A stretch of DNA of 63,913 nucleotides from CALRGL01 sp964374035 (lineage in GTDB: Bacteria; Patescibacteriota; Patescibacteriia; UBA9934; GWF2-40-263). The position numbers and the translations under genes were made by a program. The stretch spans positions 1-63,913 of the forward strand of contig CAYJWY010000001.1 of the NCBI GenBank assembly GCA_964374035.1, in the 5' to 3' direction. Each line of letters opens with the position of its first letter. Positions within the stretch are counted from its first letter, which is position 1. Of this stretch, positions 15,830 to 24,397 are shown in pieces. The notes under the pieces were generated by a model. That model had not been told where the DNA came from. It saw nothing but the letters and a program-made list of their open reading frames with translations, and did no database searches.

Positions 15830-16444
15830 TTATCGAGAATAAAATTCAACAATGAGCGTCGAGTCGAATTGTTGATCAGTGTCATCCCGTTCGGGAAGAT
15901 TCGTCACTTTTCCTGTCATGGCTTGATCGTCACGTGAAAGCCATTTGGGCATCTGAGCGGCCTTCATGGCTTCGGGAATTTGTTTGACAATTCCCTTTTC
16001 CTTTTTTGAAACTTTGATGGAAATTTCATCGCCAACATTTACCGAACAGGAAGGAATGTCAACACGATTTCCATTCACCTGAATAAACCCATGACTCACC
16101 ATTTGACGTGCTTGACGACGCGTTTTGGAAAATCCGAGTCGAAAAACCACGTTATCTAATCTTTGCTCCAACATTTGTAACATCAAATCTCCGGTATTGC
16201 CCTCATGGTGAGACGCCAAATCAAAATAGCGTTGAAATTGACGTTCAAGAATTCCGTAGATGGCCTTTGCTTTTTGTTTTTCAATAAGCTGTTCGCCATA
16301 CGAAGACGTACGAGGTCGCTGTTGACCTTGTTTTGGGCCGTGAATCCCCGGCGGATACTGTCGACGTCGAACGTACTTCTCTTTTCCAAGCACAATGCCC
16401 AGGCGGCGAGAACGCTTGACGATTGGTGATAGATCTTTTCCCAT
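15830..16444 (-). CDS. rpsD: 30S ribosomal protein S4
   Basis: A primary 16S rRNA-binding protein that starts assembly of the small subunit; in many bacteria it also represses its own operon. The 204-residue protein has the N-terminal KRSRRLGIVLGKEKYVRR, the core LEQRLDNVVFRLGFSKTRRQARQ region, and the S4 RNA-binding domain VSHGFIQVNGNRVDIPS. The usual zinc-binding cysteines of the N terminus are absent, so this is the zinc-free form. It sits between rpsK and rpoA as in the classical operon. Confidence 0.97.
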   Translation of the reverse strand: MGKDLSPIVKRSRRLGIVLGKEKYVRRRQYPPGIHGPKQGQQRPRTSSYGEQLIEKQKAKAIYGILERQFQRYFDLASHHEGNTGDLMLQMLEQRLDNVVFRLGFSKTRRQARQMVSHGFIQVNGNRVDIPSCSVNVGDEISIKVSKKEKGIVKQIPEAMKAAQMPKWLSRDDQAMTGKVTNLPERDDTDQQFDSTLIVEFYSR

Positions 16445-16447
16445 AGA

Positions 16448-16846
16448 TTAAACGCGTCGTGGTTTTGGAGGTCGGCAACCGTTATGTGGCAGTGGAGTGA
16501 TATCTTTGATGGAAAGCACGTGAAAGCCGTTTGCATTTAATGCACGAACGGCTGAATCTCGTCCGGAACCGACACCTTTGACAAAAACATTTAATTCCTT
16601 GAGTCCTGTTGCTTTCACTTTCTCTGCGGCACTCTTTACAATCAAACTGGCGGCGTATGGGGTGGCCTTCTTTGGTCCCTTGAAGCCACAATTTCCCGCA
16701 CTTGACCATGCGAGGGTATTTCCATTGAGATCCGTGATCGTCAAAATGGTGTTGTTATACGTCGCTTGAACATACGCACAGCCCTGGCTGACCTGTCTTG
16801 CGGCTTTCTTTTTTCGAGACTTTGTTGATTTTGTGATCTCAGCCAT
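16448..16846 (-). CDS. rpsK: 30S ribosomal protein S11
   Basis: A platform protein of the small subunit near the E-site. The 132-residue protein has ATYNNTILTITDLNGNTLAW, SSAGNCGFKGPKKATPYAA, VFVKGVGSGRDSAVRAL and the end DITPLPHNGCRPPKPRRV, all conserved. It begins one base after rpsM and is followed after three bases by rpsD. Confidence 0.98.
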   Translation of the reverse strand: MAEITKSTKSRKKKAARQVSQGCAYVQATYNNTILTITDLNGNTLAWSSAGNCGFKGPKKATPYAASLIVKSAAEKVKATGLKELNVFVKGVGSGRDSAVRALNANGFHVLSIKDITPLPHNGCRPPKPRRV

Positions 16847-16847
16847 A

Positions 16848-17237
16848 TTACGTCTTGGTCAAGGCGCGCTTTCCACTGCCTGTTGTTCTGCGAACGTTTC
16901 CTCGAACCGTGCGAGAATTTGTTTTTGTACGCTGTCCGCGAGATGGAAGATGTTTGGAAAGCCGTGAACCGCGGTAGGAGCCAATTTCCTTTAGCCGCTT
17001 TACGTTGGCAAGAATATCACGCTTCAAGTCACCCTCGAGACGAAATCCGTGTTTGTCAATGAGGTCGCGAATTTGATTGATCTGATCTTCCGTCAAATCT
17101 TTCGTGCGGATGCTTTCACTGAGTCCGGCCTCCTTTAAAAGCGCTTTTGATCGGACAAGTCCAATGCCGTAAATGTACGTCAGTGAAATGACGATGCGTT
17201 TTTCGTTTGGAATAGTTGTTCCTGCGATACGTGCCAT
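16848..17237 (-). CDS. rpsM: 30S ribosomal protein S13
   Basis: A head protein of the small subunit that contacts tRNA and bridges to the large subunit. The 129-residue protein has MARIAGTTIPNEKRIVISLT, the helix-two-turn-helix region YIYGIGLVRSKALLKEAGL, and the basic tail RGQRTKTNSRTVRGNVRRTT. It starts two bases after the rpmJ stop; the end of rpmJ provides an aaggat ribosome site. Confidence 0.97.
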   Translation of the reverse strand: MARIAGTTIPNEKRIVISLTYIYGIGLVRSKALLKEAGLSESIRTKDLTEDQINQIRDLIDKHGFRLEGDLKRDILANVKRLKEIGSYRGSRLSKHLPSRGQRTKTNSRTVRGNVRRTTGSGKRALTKT

Positions 17238-17239
17238 AC

Positions 17240-17353
17240 TTATCCTTGTCGTTGTTTATGTCGTGGATTCTTACAAATGGCAACAACACGTCCTTCACGA
17301 CGAAGAACTTTGCAATCACGGCAGATTTTTTTAACGGAAGCGCGAACCTTCAT
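17240..17353 (-). CDS. rpmJ: 50S ribosomal protein L36
   Basis: A 37-residue zinc-binding large subunit protein. It reads MKVRASVKKICRDCKVLRR and ends ICKNPRHKQRQG, with the zinc ligands Cys11, Cys14, Cys27 and His32 all in place, so this is the C+ form. It lies between infA (two bases upstream) and rpsM, the normal place in the alpha operon. Confidence 0.97.
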   Translation of the reverse strand: MKVRASVKKICRDCKVLRREGRVVAICKNPRHKQRQG

Positions 17354-17355
17354 AC

Positions 17356-17577
17356 TTAGAATCGATACACAACGCGGCCTTTTGTTAAATCGTAGGGACT
17401 GATCTCAACCTTCACTTCATCACCCGGCAAGAGACGAATGCGAAACTTTCGCATCTTTCCGGAAAGATGTCCGATAATGTCTTGCCCGTTTTCCAGTTTA
17501 ATTTTGAACGTCGCCGCGGGAAAAAGTTCTTCGACAGTTCCTCGCAACACAATGAAATCCTTGGTTCCTTGCGCCAT
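17356..17577 (-). CDS. infA: Translation initiation factor IF-1
   Basis: Binds the A-site of the small subunit during initiation. The 73-residue S1/OB-fold protein has MAQGTKDFIVLRGTVEELFP, NGQDIIGHLSGKMRKFRIRL and DEVKVEISPYDLTKGRVVYR, all typical. The ATG at 17577 is chosen; an upstream in-frame ATG would overlap the promoter. It is the first gene of the ribosomal operon. Confidence 0.97.
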   Translation of the reverse strand: MAQGTKDFIVLRGTVEELFPAATFKIKLENGQDIIGHLSGKMRKFRIRLLPGDEVKVEISPYDLTKGRVVYRF

Positions 17578-17596
17578 AGTTGATTGAATGGGACGA

Positions 17597-17625
17597 ATTC
17601 TAGCAAGATTAGCGAAGAATTGCAA
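17597..17625 (-). promoter_or_regulatory. Promoter of the infA-rpsI operon
   Basis: On the minus strand, -35 ttgcaa (17620-17625) and -10 tagaat (17597-17602, five of six consensus bases) lie 17 bases apart. Transcription should start near 17590, about 12 bases before the infA ATG. Confidence 0.65.
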
Positions 17626-17705
17626 GGAAACCTTCTAAATTTGAGGCGCGGGTATTTTATGCTTTGAGCAATCACCTGTCAAGGAATCGCACGGGGATAA
17701 ACACG

Positions 17706-19559
17706 TTACTCAAGGACAGCCTTGATTCGTCGTACTCCCGAACCAACGGATTCCTCTTTTTGAATGACAAAATGGCCAAGCTCTGCGGTTTTTTTGACGT
17801 GCGGACCACCACAGACCTCCTTGCTGTACGCGTCTGCCGTTGCATCATCTCCGATAAAATACACTTTAATCTTGCCCCCAAGCTGGGCGTACTTGTCATC
17901 GAACACGCCGATCGCTCCACGAGATTTGGCTTCCACGAGATCGAGAATTTCGAAGTGGACGGTGAGGTCGCGTTGAATATGTTCGTTTACAAGATCTTCG
18001 ACTGCCTTGAGTTGTTCTTCGGTGAGTTTGTCTGGATGGGAAAAATCAAAACGCAAACGTTCAGGAGTGATGTTCGACCCTTTTTGAAACACGTGTTCGC
18101 CAAGGACTTTGCGAAGAGCTTGATGTAACATGTGCGTTGCGGTGTGCAAGCGAACCGTTGCTTGAGAGTGGTCCGCAAGACCGCCGGCAAATTTTTGCTC
18201 CGAGCCAGCACGAGAAAGATCTTTGTGTTTCTTGAACTCCGTCTGAAACATCTCACGATCGATGTGCTGACCTTTCTCTTGTGCCATTTCTTCTGTCAGT
18301 TCAAGAGGAAAGCCGTACGTAGAATACAAGACAAAGGCGTCTTCACCTGAAATTCCGTTTCGCTCTACAAACATCTGCTCGAATTCTTTTTCACCTTTCG
18401 TCAGCGTTGCCAAAAACTTTTCTTCCTCGCGCAAAAGTTCGTCGTGGATGATCGAAGACTTTTCTTGAAGCGATGGATACTGTTGTGCGTAGGTATCGAC
18501 AACGGCCTGACCCATGGCCGTAATAAATGTTTCTTTGATGCCAAGGTTTTTGCCGAAGCGCACAGCCCGACGAATAAGTCGGCGTGTGAAGTATCCCTGA
18601 TCTTTGTTTGAAGGGATGACGCCGTCGGCAATCAGAAACGTTGCGGCGCGCAAGTGGTCGAGAATGACGCGAAAGGCAAAGGTATCCGAGGCAGAACTGC
18701 CATACGGTCGACCGGCAACGCGTTCGATCACGGAGCGCGCCTTATCGAACACGTCGATTCGGAAAATATCTGAATCATCTGAAACAGCGGCCGCGATCCG
18801 TTCGAGGCCACCACCGAAGTCTACGTTGCGTTTTGGAAGTGGAACAAAACCTGATGCTGTCTTTTGATACTGCATGAAGACGTTGTTGCCGATCTCAACA
18901 TAGCGTCCACAGTCACAGTTCACATGACAGGCCTCATCTGCGTACAAGGATTGCTCGTGAAATTTCAGGGCTTCTCCAAAATCCCAAAACAATTCGGTGT
19001 CCGGTCCACCTGGTTCACCCACAGGCATCTTTTCAGGAACACCGGATCGCGACCACCAGTTTTTCTTCTCGTTGTAATAAAAAATCCGTTCGCCGATCTT
19101 GGCATCGATGCCGACGCTCTGAAAGGTTTCTTGCCACAATTGCACCGTTTCCTCGTCGCGTGGAATGCCCATCGCATCGTTGCCCCCAAAGGCGGTAACG
19201 AACAATCGGTTTGGATCGAGACCGAGTTCCTTTGTGAGAAACGCAAACATCCAACTGATCTGTTCTCTCTTAAAATAATCTCCGAGTGACCAGTTCCCCA
19301 ACATTTCAAAAAAGGTCGTATGACGATTGTCTCCGACTTCCTCGATATCTTGCGAGCGAAAACATTTCTGTGAATCGACAATACGATTACCGAGCGGATG
19401 CGGTTCGCCAAGCAAAAACGGAACCATCGGTTGCATGCCTGAACCGGTGAAAAGCGTGGAAGGGTCATTTTCTGGCACCAGCGAGGCCGAGGCAATCATC
19501 TTGTGACCGTGTTTTACAAAAAAATCCAGATAGCGTTGTCGAATTTCGTGCGTCGTCAT
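17706..19559 (-). CDS. alaS: Alanyl-tRNA synthetase, short form
   Basis: Charges tRNA-Ala. The 617-residue protein has the class II catalytic core (TGSGMQPMVPFLLG, the motif 2 region HTTFFEMLGNWSLGDYF and the GGGLERIAA stretch), the tRNA-binding part with RRLIRRAVRFGKNLG, and the editing domain with HTATHMLH and CGGPHV zinc-binding motifs. The usual length is about 875; the C-terminal oligomerisation and C-Ala domain is absent. The 128 bases to infA are too few to hold it as a broken remnant. This short form is thus real rather than frame-shifted. It ends the alaS-murJ chain. Confidence 0.96.
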   Translation of the reverse strand: MTTHEIRQRYLDFFVKHGHKMIASASLVPENDPSTLFTGSGMQPMVPFLLGEPHPLGNRIVDSQKCFRSQDIEEVGDNRHTTFFEMLGNWSLGDYFKREQISWMFAFLTKELGLDPNRLFVTAFGGNDAMGIPRDEETVQLWQETFQSVGIDAKIGERIFYYNEKKNWWSRSGVPEKMPVGEPGGPDTELFWDFGEALKFHEQSLYADEACHVNCDCGRYVEIGNNVFMQYQKTASGFVPLPKRNVDFGGGLERIAAAVSDDSDIFRIDVFDKARSVIERVAGRPYGSSASDTFAFRVILDHLRAATFLIADGVIPSNKDQGYFTRRLIRRAVRFGKNLGIKETFITAMGQAVVDTYAQQYPSLQEKSSIIHDELLREEEKFLATLTKGEKEFEQMFVERNGISGEDAFVLYSTYGFPLELTEEMAQEKGQHIDREMFQTEFKKHKDLSRAGSEQKFAGGLADHSQATVRLHTATHMLHQALRKVLGEHVFQKGSNITPERLRFDFSHPDKLTEEQLKAVEDLVNEHIQRDLTVHFEILDLVEAKSRGAIGVFDDKYAQLGGKIKVYFIGDDATADAYSKEVCGGPHVKKTAELGHFVIQKEESVGSGVRRIKAVLE

Positions 19560-19582
19560 AGCACAGGCATCATAACGAACGA

Positions 19583-21202
19583 TTAGGTCGATGTCGAATT
19601 GGTTTGTTGCACAGCTTCAGCAGGAGTGGATTTGACCAAGATGCGACGATGCATTGAGGAAAGGAAGAGATGTAATTCCTCGACCTTGAGCAGGTAGGCG
19701 ATAAAAAGATAGATGAGAAATCCGGCTCCACCGGCAACCAGAACTTGCATGAAAACGCCCAGAAAGGTATCGAGGGAAAAGACCTGGACGGTAAGTGGTT
19801 TGAGAAGTTGCATCACGATCGTGCACCCAAGACCCGCCACCACGATTTTCATGAATGATTGCAGGATGTGCAGTTCATCAAGCGATCCCACGCGCGTGCG
19901 AAGTGCCGTCCACAGAAGAACCGCGTTCACGATGGCAGAGAGCGAGTACGCCATCGCGAGACCCACAACACCAAACGTTGATTCAAACAAGAAGGCGGCA
20001 ATGATTCCAAGCAGTGCGGAGACGATTCCTGCGGTGAGCGGTGTGGCTGTATCGTGAAGACTAAAAAAAGCTCTCGCGAGGATGAACGCGAAGGCCTGAG
20101 GAATACAAGTCAACGCAAAAAACGCCAGAGCATCTGCGGTTATCACCGTCGAGCGCCAATCAAAGGCGCCTGCGCCCACGATGATCCGAACAACCTGAGA
20201 TCGCATAATCAGAAACAAAAGCATCATTGGAATCATGAAGAAGAGAACCTGTCGAATCGTGGAAGAAAAGGATTCGCGAAAGGCATCAAAATCTCCGGTT
20301 CCCAAATGCTCTGTAAACGACGGAAAAGCGGCGATTGCGTAGGAAACGCCGATGATACCGATGGGGAAAAACTGAATGTTGTAGGCAAACTGAAACATCG
20401 TCACCGCTCCGGCTCCCATGGTGGTCGCCATGATCGAAAGAATCACGAAAAGCAATTGGGACACACCGATGGCAAGCATGCGCGGCATGGTCATGCGTGT
20501 CATTTCCTTCACGCAATGATCTTTCCAATCGATGAACAACGCGTAACGGTAGCCGACTTGGTAGGCACCAAAGAGTTGCAACGCCGTGTGCAAAAAGGCT
20601 CCAAAAACCACACCCCAGGCCAGGCCGATGGGTCCAATGTGTTTCACGAAAACAAGTGCACCGACGATAATGCCGGCATTGTAGACGATCGGCGCACACG
20701 CGTAGAGTGTGAAGCGTTTCAAGCCCTGCAAAATCGATCCGAAGATCATCGAACAGGCGAGAAGCATTTGTGAAAGGAACATGATACGCATGAAACTGGC
20801 GACCTGCATTTGCATCACGACATCAAATCCCGGAGCGATGAGTGTGGCGAGTGGTTTTGCAAAAATCATGAAGAGCAAGGTGATCGTCAGGACAATCACA
20901 CCGAGCAGATGAAGAACATTGTTTGTAAATTTCCATGCGTTTTCTTTTGCGTGTCCGCGATAATGGTTGATGAACATGGGAATAAAACTCGCGGAGAGAG
21001 CTCCCACGACAAGAAGTTGAAAGAAAAGATCCGGAATCCTAAACGCCGCGTAGTAGACATCAAGCGTTTCCCCTGCTCCAAACGCACCCGCGAGAATACG
21101 ATCGCGCATCAAACCAACGATGCGACTGGCAAACGAAAACAAGCCGACAATCGCCGCGGCACCGACAATCGTTTTTGATTCTCGATTGATGAATCCGATC
21201 AT
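19583..21202 (-). CDS. murJ: Lipid II flippase MurJ
   Basis: Moves the peptidoglycan precursor lipid II across the membrane. The 539-residue protein has 14 predicted membrane segments. Motifs are SFASRIVGLMRDRILAGAFG, DVYYAAFRIPDLFFQLLVVG and SASFIPMF at the N terminus, typical for the MurJ/MviN family. The ATG overlaps the upstream stop by one base (TAATG). Its presence with murB, murC, uppP and the Wec/MraY-type transferase in this window indicates that the cell makes peptidoglycan. Confidence 0.95.
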   Translation of the reverse strand: MIGFINRESKTIVGAAAIVGLFSFASRIVGLMRDRILAGAFGAGETLDVYYAAFRIPDLFFQLLVVGALSASFIPMFINHYRGHAKENAWKFTNNVLHLLGVIVLTITLLFMIFAKPLATLIAPGFDVVMQMQVASFMRIMFLSQMLLACSMIFGSILQGLKRFTLYACAPIVYNAGIIVGALVFVKHIGPIGLAWGVVFGAFLHTALQLFGAYQVGYRYALFIDWKDHCVKEMTRMTMPRMLAIGVSQLLFVILSIMATTMGAGAVTMFQFAYNIQFFPIGIIGVSYAIAAFPSFTEHLGTGDFDAFRESFSSTIRQVLFFMIPMMLLFLIMRSQVVRIIVGAGAFDWRSTVITADALAFFALTCIPQAFAFILARAFFSLHDTATPLTAGIVSALLGIIAAFLFESTFGVVGLAMAYSLSAIVNAVLLWTALRTRVGSLDELHILQSFMKIVVAGLGCTIVMQLLKPLTVQVFSLDTFLGVFMQVLVAGGAGFLIYLFIAYLLKVEELHLFLSSMHRRILVKSTPAEAVQQTNSTST

Positions 21203-22536
21203 TATTCTTCTTTTACAACAATCCTTTTTTTACGCGGCGATAAACAAACGCGTCCATCGTCTTGTTCGTCATCGATCGAAGGTTCCTGTGACTCATCGGT
21301 TTCAGCATCGTCGAGGTCCTTAGGACATGCTTGATTCATGGCGTTGCTAAAAAATCGGCGTTGTTTGTTTGCTATGATCCGTGGAGCAACAAAACATGCG
21401 AGCAGGAGGGCACCCAGGATGATCATGATCCACAACACGGTGGGATTGCTCAGAGAAAAAAATGGCACGATAACCTCAACGAATTCTGTTGCTTTCTCCC
21501 CTGTTGGCGCATGGATCGTCAATGCCACTTGGTATGTTCCGGCCTTCTTATAACGATGCTCTACATTTGCGTGAGAAGATTTTGTTTCGTCGCCGAGATT
21601 CCATTCGTAGACATGGTCTTCGCGAGCGGGTCCAATCAGACGAAACGCAAAAACGTTCCATGCCTTGCGCTCATAGGTAAAGATGGCATTTGTTGACAGG
21701 ACAAACGAATCCACTGCTTCATTGCGGTCAACGAGCGTGAGGGTCTCATTCACCTGATCGACCACGTTGTTCAAAAGAGCCGTAATTTTGGAGGGTTGAT
21801 CTTTGGATTTTTTTGGAATCGTCGAGGATTCTGCTTGCGTTGAGGGAATCGACTCTGGTTTGGAAGCAACCGGTGCCGCTTGCGTAGATGATGGCTTTGA
21901 CATCTCGCGTGTGGTCTTTGTTGGATCCGTTGGAAAGGCATCATTTGGATCCACAGTGCCATCCCCATCCGAATCCTTTGCGAAGGGATTTGATCCAAGT
22001 TCTGCTTCAACCGCATCGGAAAGTCCGTCATTATCATCATCCTCATCACAAAGATCCCCTATGGTATCGGCGTCGGAGTCTGCCTGATTGATGTTTGCGA
22101 TATTTGGACAATTGTCTTGAACGTTTTCAACACCATCACGATCATCATCGACCATCGGACGAAACATGCGCGTAATGGCCGTATTGTTGCTTTCATTTTG
22201 ATCAACGGGATCTGTACCGCGAATTTCAGCGCGAATGTTAAATTCACTGGATGGAATCATGAAGTCGACAAAAACCTCGTCAGGTAGCCCACCAGCAACG
22301 GAAGAGATGACCTGTGAATTTCCAATGGGAACCGAGCCTTGATAGAACGAAACGAAACCAGAGATATCCTCGGTTCCAACATTGAAAATTTTCGCATAGA
22401 GTCGCACACGATCGCCCGCAACGATCATCTCCTTGGAAAACCGAATCTCATCGGCGCGAATTTCAAGATCCTGCGTCGCGGCATACCCCACGATGGGAAA
22501 CGCACAAAGGACGATGATGAGAAGACGGTTCAACAT
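21202..22536 (-). CDS. Membrane-anchored surface protein with thrombospondin-type-3 repeats and PKD domain
   Basis: A 444-residue protein with a signal peptide (about 1-21, cleavage near VGYA), a beta-sandwich CARDB-like part (about 30-125), calcium-binding thrombospondin type 3 repeats (DSDADTIGDLCDEDDDNDG and DSDGDGTVDPNDAFP), a Ser/Pro/Thr-rich linker, a PKD-like domain (YEWNLGDETKSSHANVEHRY), a membrane segment (VLWIMIILGALLLACFV) and a cytoplasmic acidic tail. It likely acts at the cell surface in adhesion or envelope structure. It overlaps pduL by seven bases upstream and murJ by one base downstream. Confidence 0.8.
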   Translation of the reverse strand: MLNRLLIIVLCAFPIVGYAATQDLEIRADEIRFSKEMIVAGDRVRLYAKIFNVGTEDISGFVSFYQGSVPIGNSQVISSVAGGLPDEVFVDFMIPSSEFNIRAEIRGTDPVDQNESNNTAITRMFRPMVDDDRDGVENVQDNCPNIANINQADSDADTIGDLCDEDDDNDGLSDAVEAELGSNPFAKDSDGDGTVDPNDAFPTDPTKTTREMSKPSSTQAAPVASKPESIPSTQAESSTIPKKSKDQPSKITALLNNVVDQVNETLTLVDRNEAVDSFVLSTNAIFTYERKAWNVFAFRLIGPAREDHVYEWNLGDETKSSHANVEHRYKKAGTYQVALTIHAPTGEKATEFVEVIVPFFSLSNPTVLWIMIILGALLLACFVAPRIIANKQRRFFSNAMNQACPKDLDDAETDESQEPSIDDEQDDGRVCLSPRKKRIVVKEE

Positions 22537-23093
22537 AGACGAACGCGATGATGAGAAAGTAACCACAGACGTGCGGCCTCGTCGGATGAAATATGAAGTT
22601 CGTTTGCAAACGTTGGGTGGACGCGCACAACGACATGCTCAATGCACTGCGATGGAGCATCAACAAGGTGAACGGTTACGGTTTGGTGATGATTCAATCC
22701 GATTTGCTTGGCCGTTTGGTCGTTGCAATGAAGATGTCGTGCGGGAATAATCGTTTGTGATTTCGCGTTCACGCTTCCGTGCGTACCCTTCAGGGTGCAT
22801 GTTCCGGATCGAGCCATATCCCCGGAAATACGTACAGGCGCATTGATACCGATCGCGAACGCATCCACAGCGGAAAGTTCCACCTGTGTTTGATCACGAA
22901 ACGGCCCAAGGATACGGACTCCCTCAAAGAAACCTTGCGTTCCGATAAGGTCGACGGTTTGCTCACAGAGAAACTGTCCGCGATGCGCGAGCTCACGCTG
23001 TGCAATCAACTCAACGTTATCGCCAAACAAAACCTCGGCATCGTTCTTGCTCAAATGGACGTGTCGATGTTGGATGACGACGGAAAATTCCAT
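22530..23093 (-). CDS. pduL: Phosphate acyltransferase PduL family
   Basis: Interconverts acyl-CoA and acyl phosphate; in a reduced cell this would link acetyl-CoA to acetate or ATP formation. The 187-residue protein has both PduL half-domains with zinc-binding histidines HRHVHLS near residue 10 and ARHLHC near 118, plus VRILGPFRDQTQVELS and INAPVRISGD. No signal for microcompartment targeting and no shell genes are nearby, so it is probably a free cytosolic enzyme. No acetate kinase gene lies in this window. Substrate chain length is not shown. Confidence 0.87.
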   Translation of the reverse strand: MEFSVVIQHRHVHLSKNDAEVLFGDNVELIAQRELAHRGQFLCEQTVDLIGTQGFFEGVRILGPFRDQTQVELSAVDAFAIGINAPVRISGDMARSGTCTLKGTHGSVNAKSQTIIPARHLHCNDQTAKQIGLNHHQTVTVHLVDAPSQCIEHVVVRVHPTFANELHISSDEAARLWLLSHHRVRLC

Positions 23094-23102
23094 AGCCGAG
23101 CA

Positions 23103-23849
23103 TTACTTCTTTGGTTTCAAAAATGCGAGGAGATGCTTTTTCTGACGGTCCTTGTTGTGGCCAAACGTGTACTTGAATTTATCGTGCTTGATGGGACCCA
23201 ACAGCGCGAGGTGCATTTCCGCAAGCATGAACTTGATCGCGATATTCATGCGTCCGTCGCGATCCAGGCGGCGAATCGACACGGGAATTTTGGTTGATTT
23301 CAAAAAACCGAAACGACCGAACTTGCGAAAGCGTTGCGCGTAATCGTGATCTTCGCAAAATGGAATCGACTCGTCGAAGCCGCCAAGCTTGTTGTGCAGG
23401 TCGCGCTGAACCAGCATGCAGAAGCCGGGCGCGTGCGGAAACAAGGCTCCCCAGGCACGAACGTAGGTATTATACGCCTTGTGCATGAAATGATCGATGA
23501 AGTCGTCGCTGAGCGGAAAAACGTCGCAGGTTGCAAGGCCGAGATGGCGTTTTTTCATTTCTGTTACCGCCTTCTCAAGAAATTCCGGATCGCGTAATTC
23601 AACATCGGCGTCGAGAAAAAAAATGAGATCCGTTTTTGCATGCGCGGCGCCAAGGTTGCGTGCTGTGGCTGGTAACCCTCCGTTGATCACTGTTGCTCCA
23701 TACGATGTTGCAAGCTCGCGTGTATGATCGCTTGAGTGTGCATCCGCGACGATGATCTGCGTCGGCTGGAGTGTCTGTTTCTTGATCGACTTCAAAAGAA
23801 TGGGCAAGTACGCCTCCTCGTTCTTCGTCGGGATCACGATGGTCAACAT
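23103..23849 (-). CDS. Family 2 glycosyltransferase
   Basis: A 248-residue GT-A fold transferase with MLTIVIPTKNEEAYLP, QIIVADAHSSDHTRE, ATARNLGAAH and DxD in FFLDADVEL. The later FCEDHDYAQRFRKFG holds the ED motif often seen in family 2 enzymes acting on lipid carriers. Donor and acceptor are unknown. The ATG at 23849 starts the family fold; longer starts read through the upstream methyltransferase in another frame. It belongs to the chain from the SpoU methyltransferase gene to alaS. Confidence 0.9.
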   Translation of the reverse strand: MLTIVIPTKNEEAYLPILLKSIKKQTLQPTQIIVADAHSSDHTRELATSYGATVINGGLPATARNLGAAHAKTDLIFFLDADVELRDPEFLEKAVTEMKKRHLGLATCDVFPLSDDFIDHFMHKAYNTYVRAWGALFPHAPGFCMLVQRDLHNKLGGFDESIPFCEDHDYAQRFRKFGRFGFLKSTKIPVSIRRLDRDGRMNIAIKFMLAEMHLALLGPIKHDKFKYTFGHNKDRQKKHLLAFLKPKK

Positions 23850-23862
23850 AGATGAGCTCAGT

Positions 23863-24312
23863 TTACCGTTTTTGCGAACGAAGAGCAAACATGGCGATTC
23901 CTGCGGCGACTGAGACATTGAGGGATTGTTTCGCTCCAGGCAGATCGATCTGAACGATTTGATCACAAGCCTTGAGGACGTCTTGTTCGAGACCTTCGAC
24001 TTCGTTGCCGACAATAAGAACGATCGCCTGACTCTCGGTGATCGAGGAAATCGACGTCGCGCTCTCAACGTTGTCGAGAGCGACGACGCGACGACCCTCA
24101 AGTTTCAATCCTTCGATGAGGCTCAGCACATCGTCTCGACCTTCCCACGCGACACGGTGCTCACTGCCAAGACTCACTTTTGCAATCTCTTTGCGAGGCG
24201 GTCGACCTGAAATGCCCGTGAGATAAACCTTTTCGATCAAAAAGGCATCCGCAGAACGCAAAATCGCGCCGACGTTGTGAAGTGAACGAATGTTGTGGGC
24301 GATGATAGTCAT
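23863..24312 (-). CDS. SpoU-family RNA 2'-O-methyltransferase
   Basis: A 149-residue SPOUT (knotted) methyltransferase that modifies a ribose in tRNA or rRNA. All three family motifs are present: NIRSLHNVGAILRSAD, LIVGNEVEGLEQ and IDLPGAKQSLNVSVAAGIAMF region. There is no N-terminal RNA-binding extension, so the length matches compact TrmH/TrmL forms. The exact target nucleotide cannot be read from sequence. It starts divergently from the RlmD-like methyltransferase gene. Confidence 0.9.
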   Translation of the reverse strand: MTIIAHNIRSLHNVGAILRSADAFLIEKVYLTGISGRPPRKEIAKVSLGSEHRVAWEGRDDVLSLIEGLKLEGRRVVALDNVESATSISSITESQAIVLIVGNEVEGLEQDVLKACDQIVQIDLPGAKQSLNVSVAAGIAMFALRSQKR

Positions 24313-24397
24313 ACGTTTTGGTGAAGAGGGCTAAGAGGCCGAAGATGGGGAAAGTGCTAAAATGTGTTATCCTCTTAGCCCTCCTCGCCATCTTACT

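Noticed and set aside
17578..17705. Remnant of the AlaRS C-terminal domain
   Set aside because: The 128 bases between alaS and infA hold a promoter and no frame that resembles the domain in any phase.
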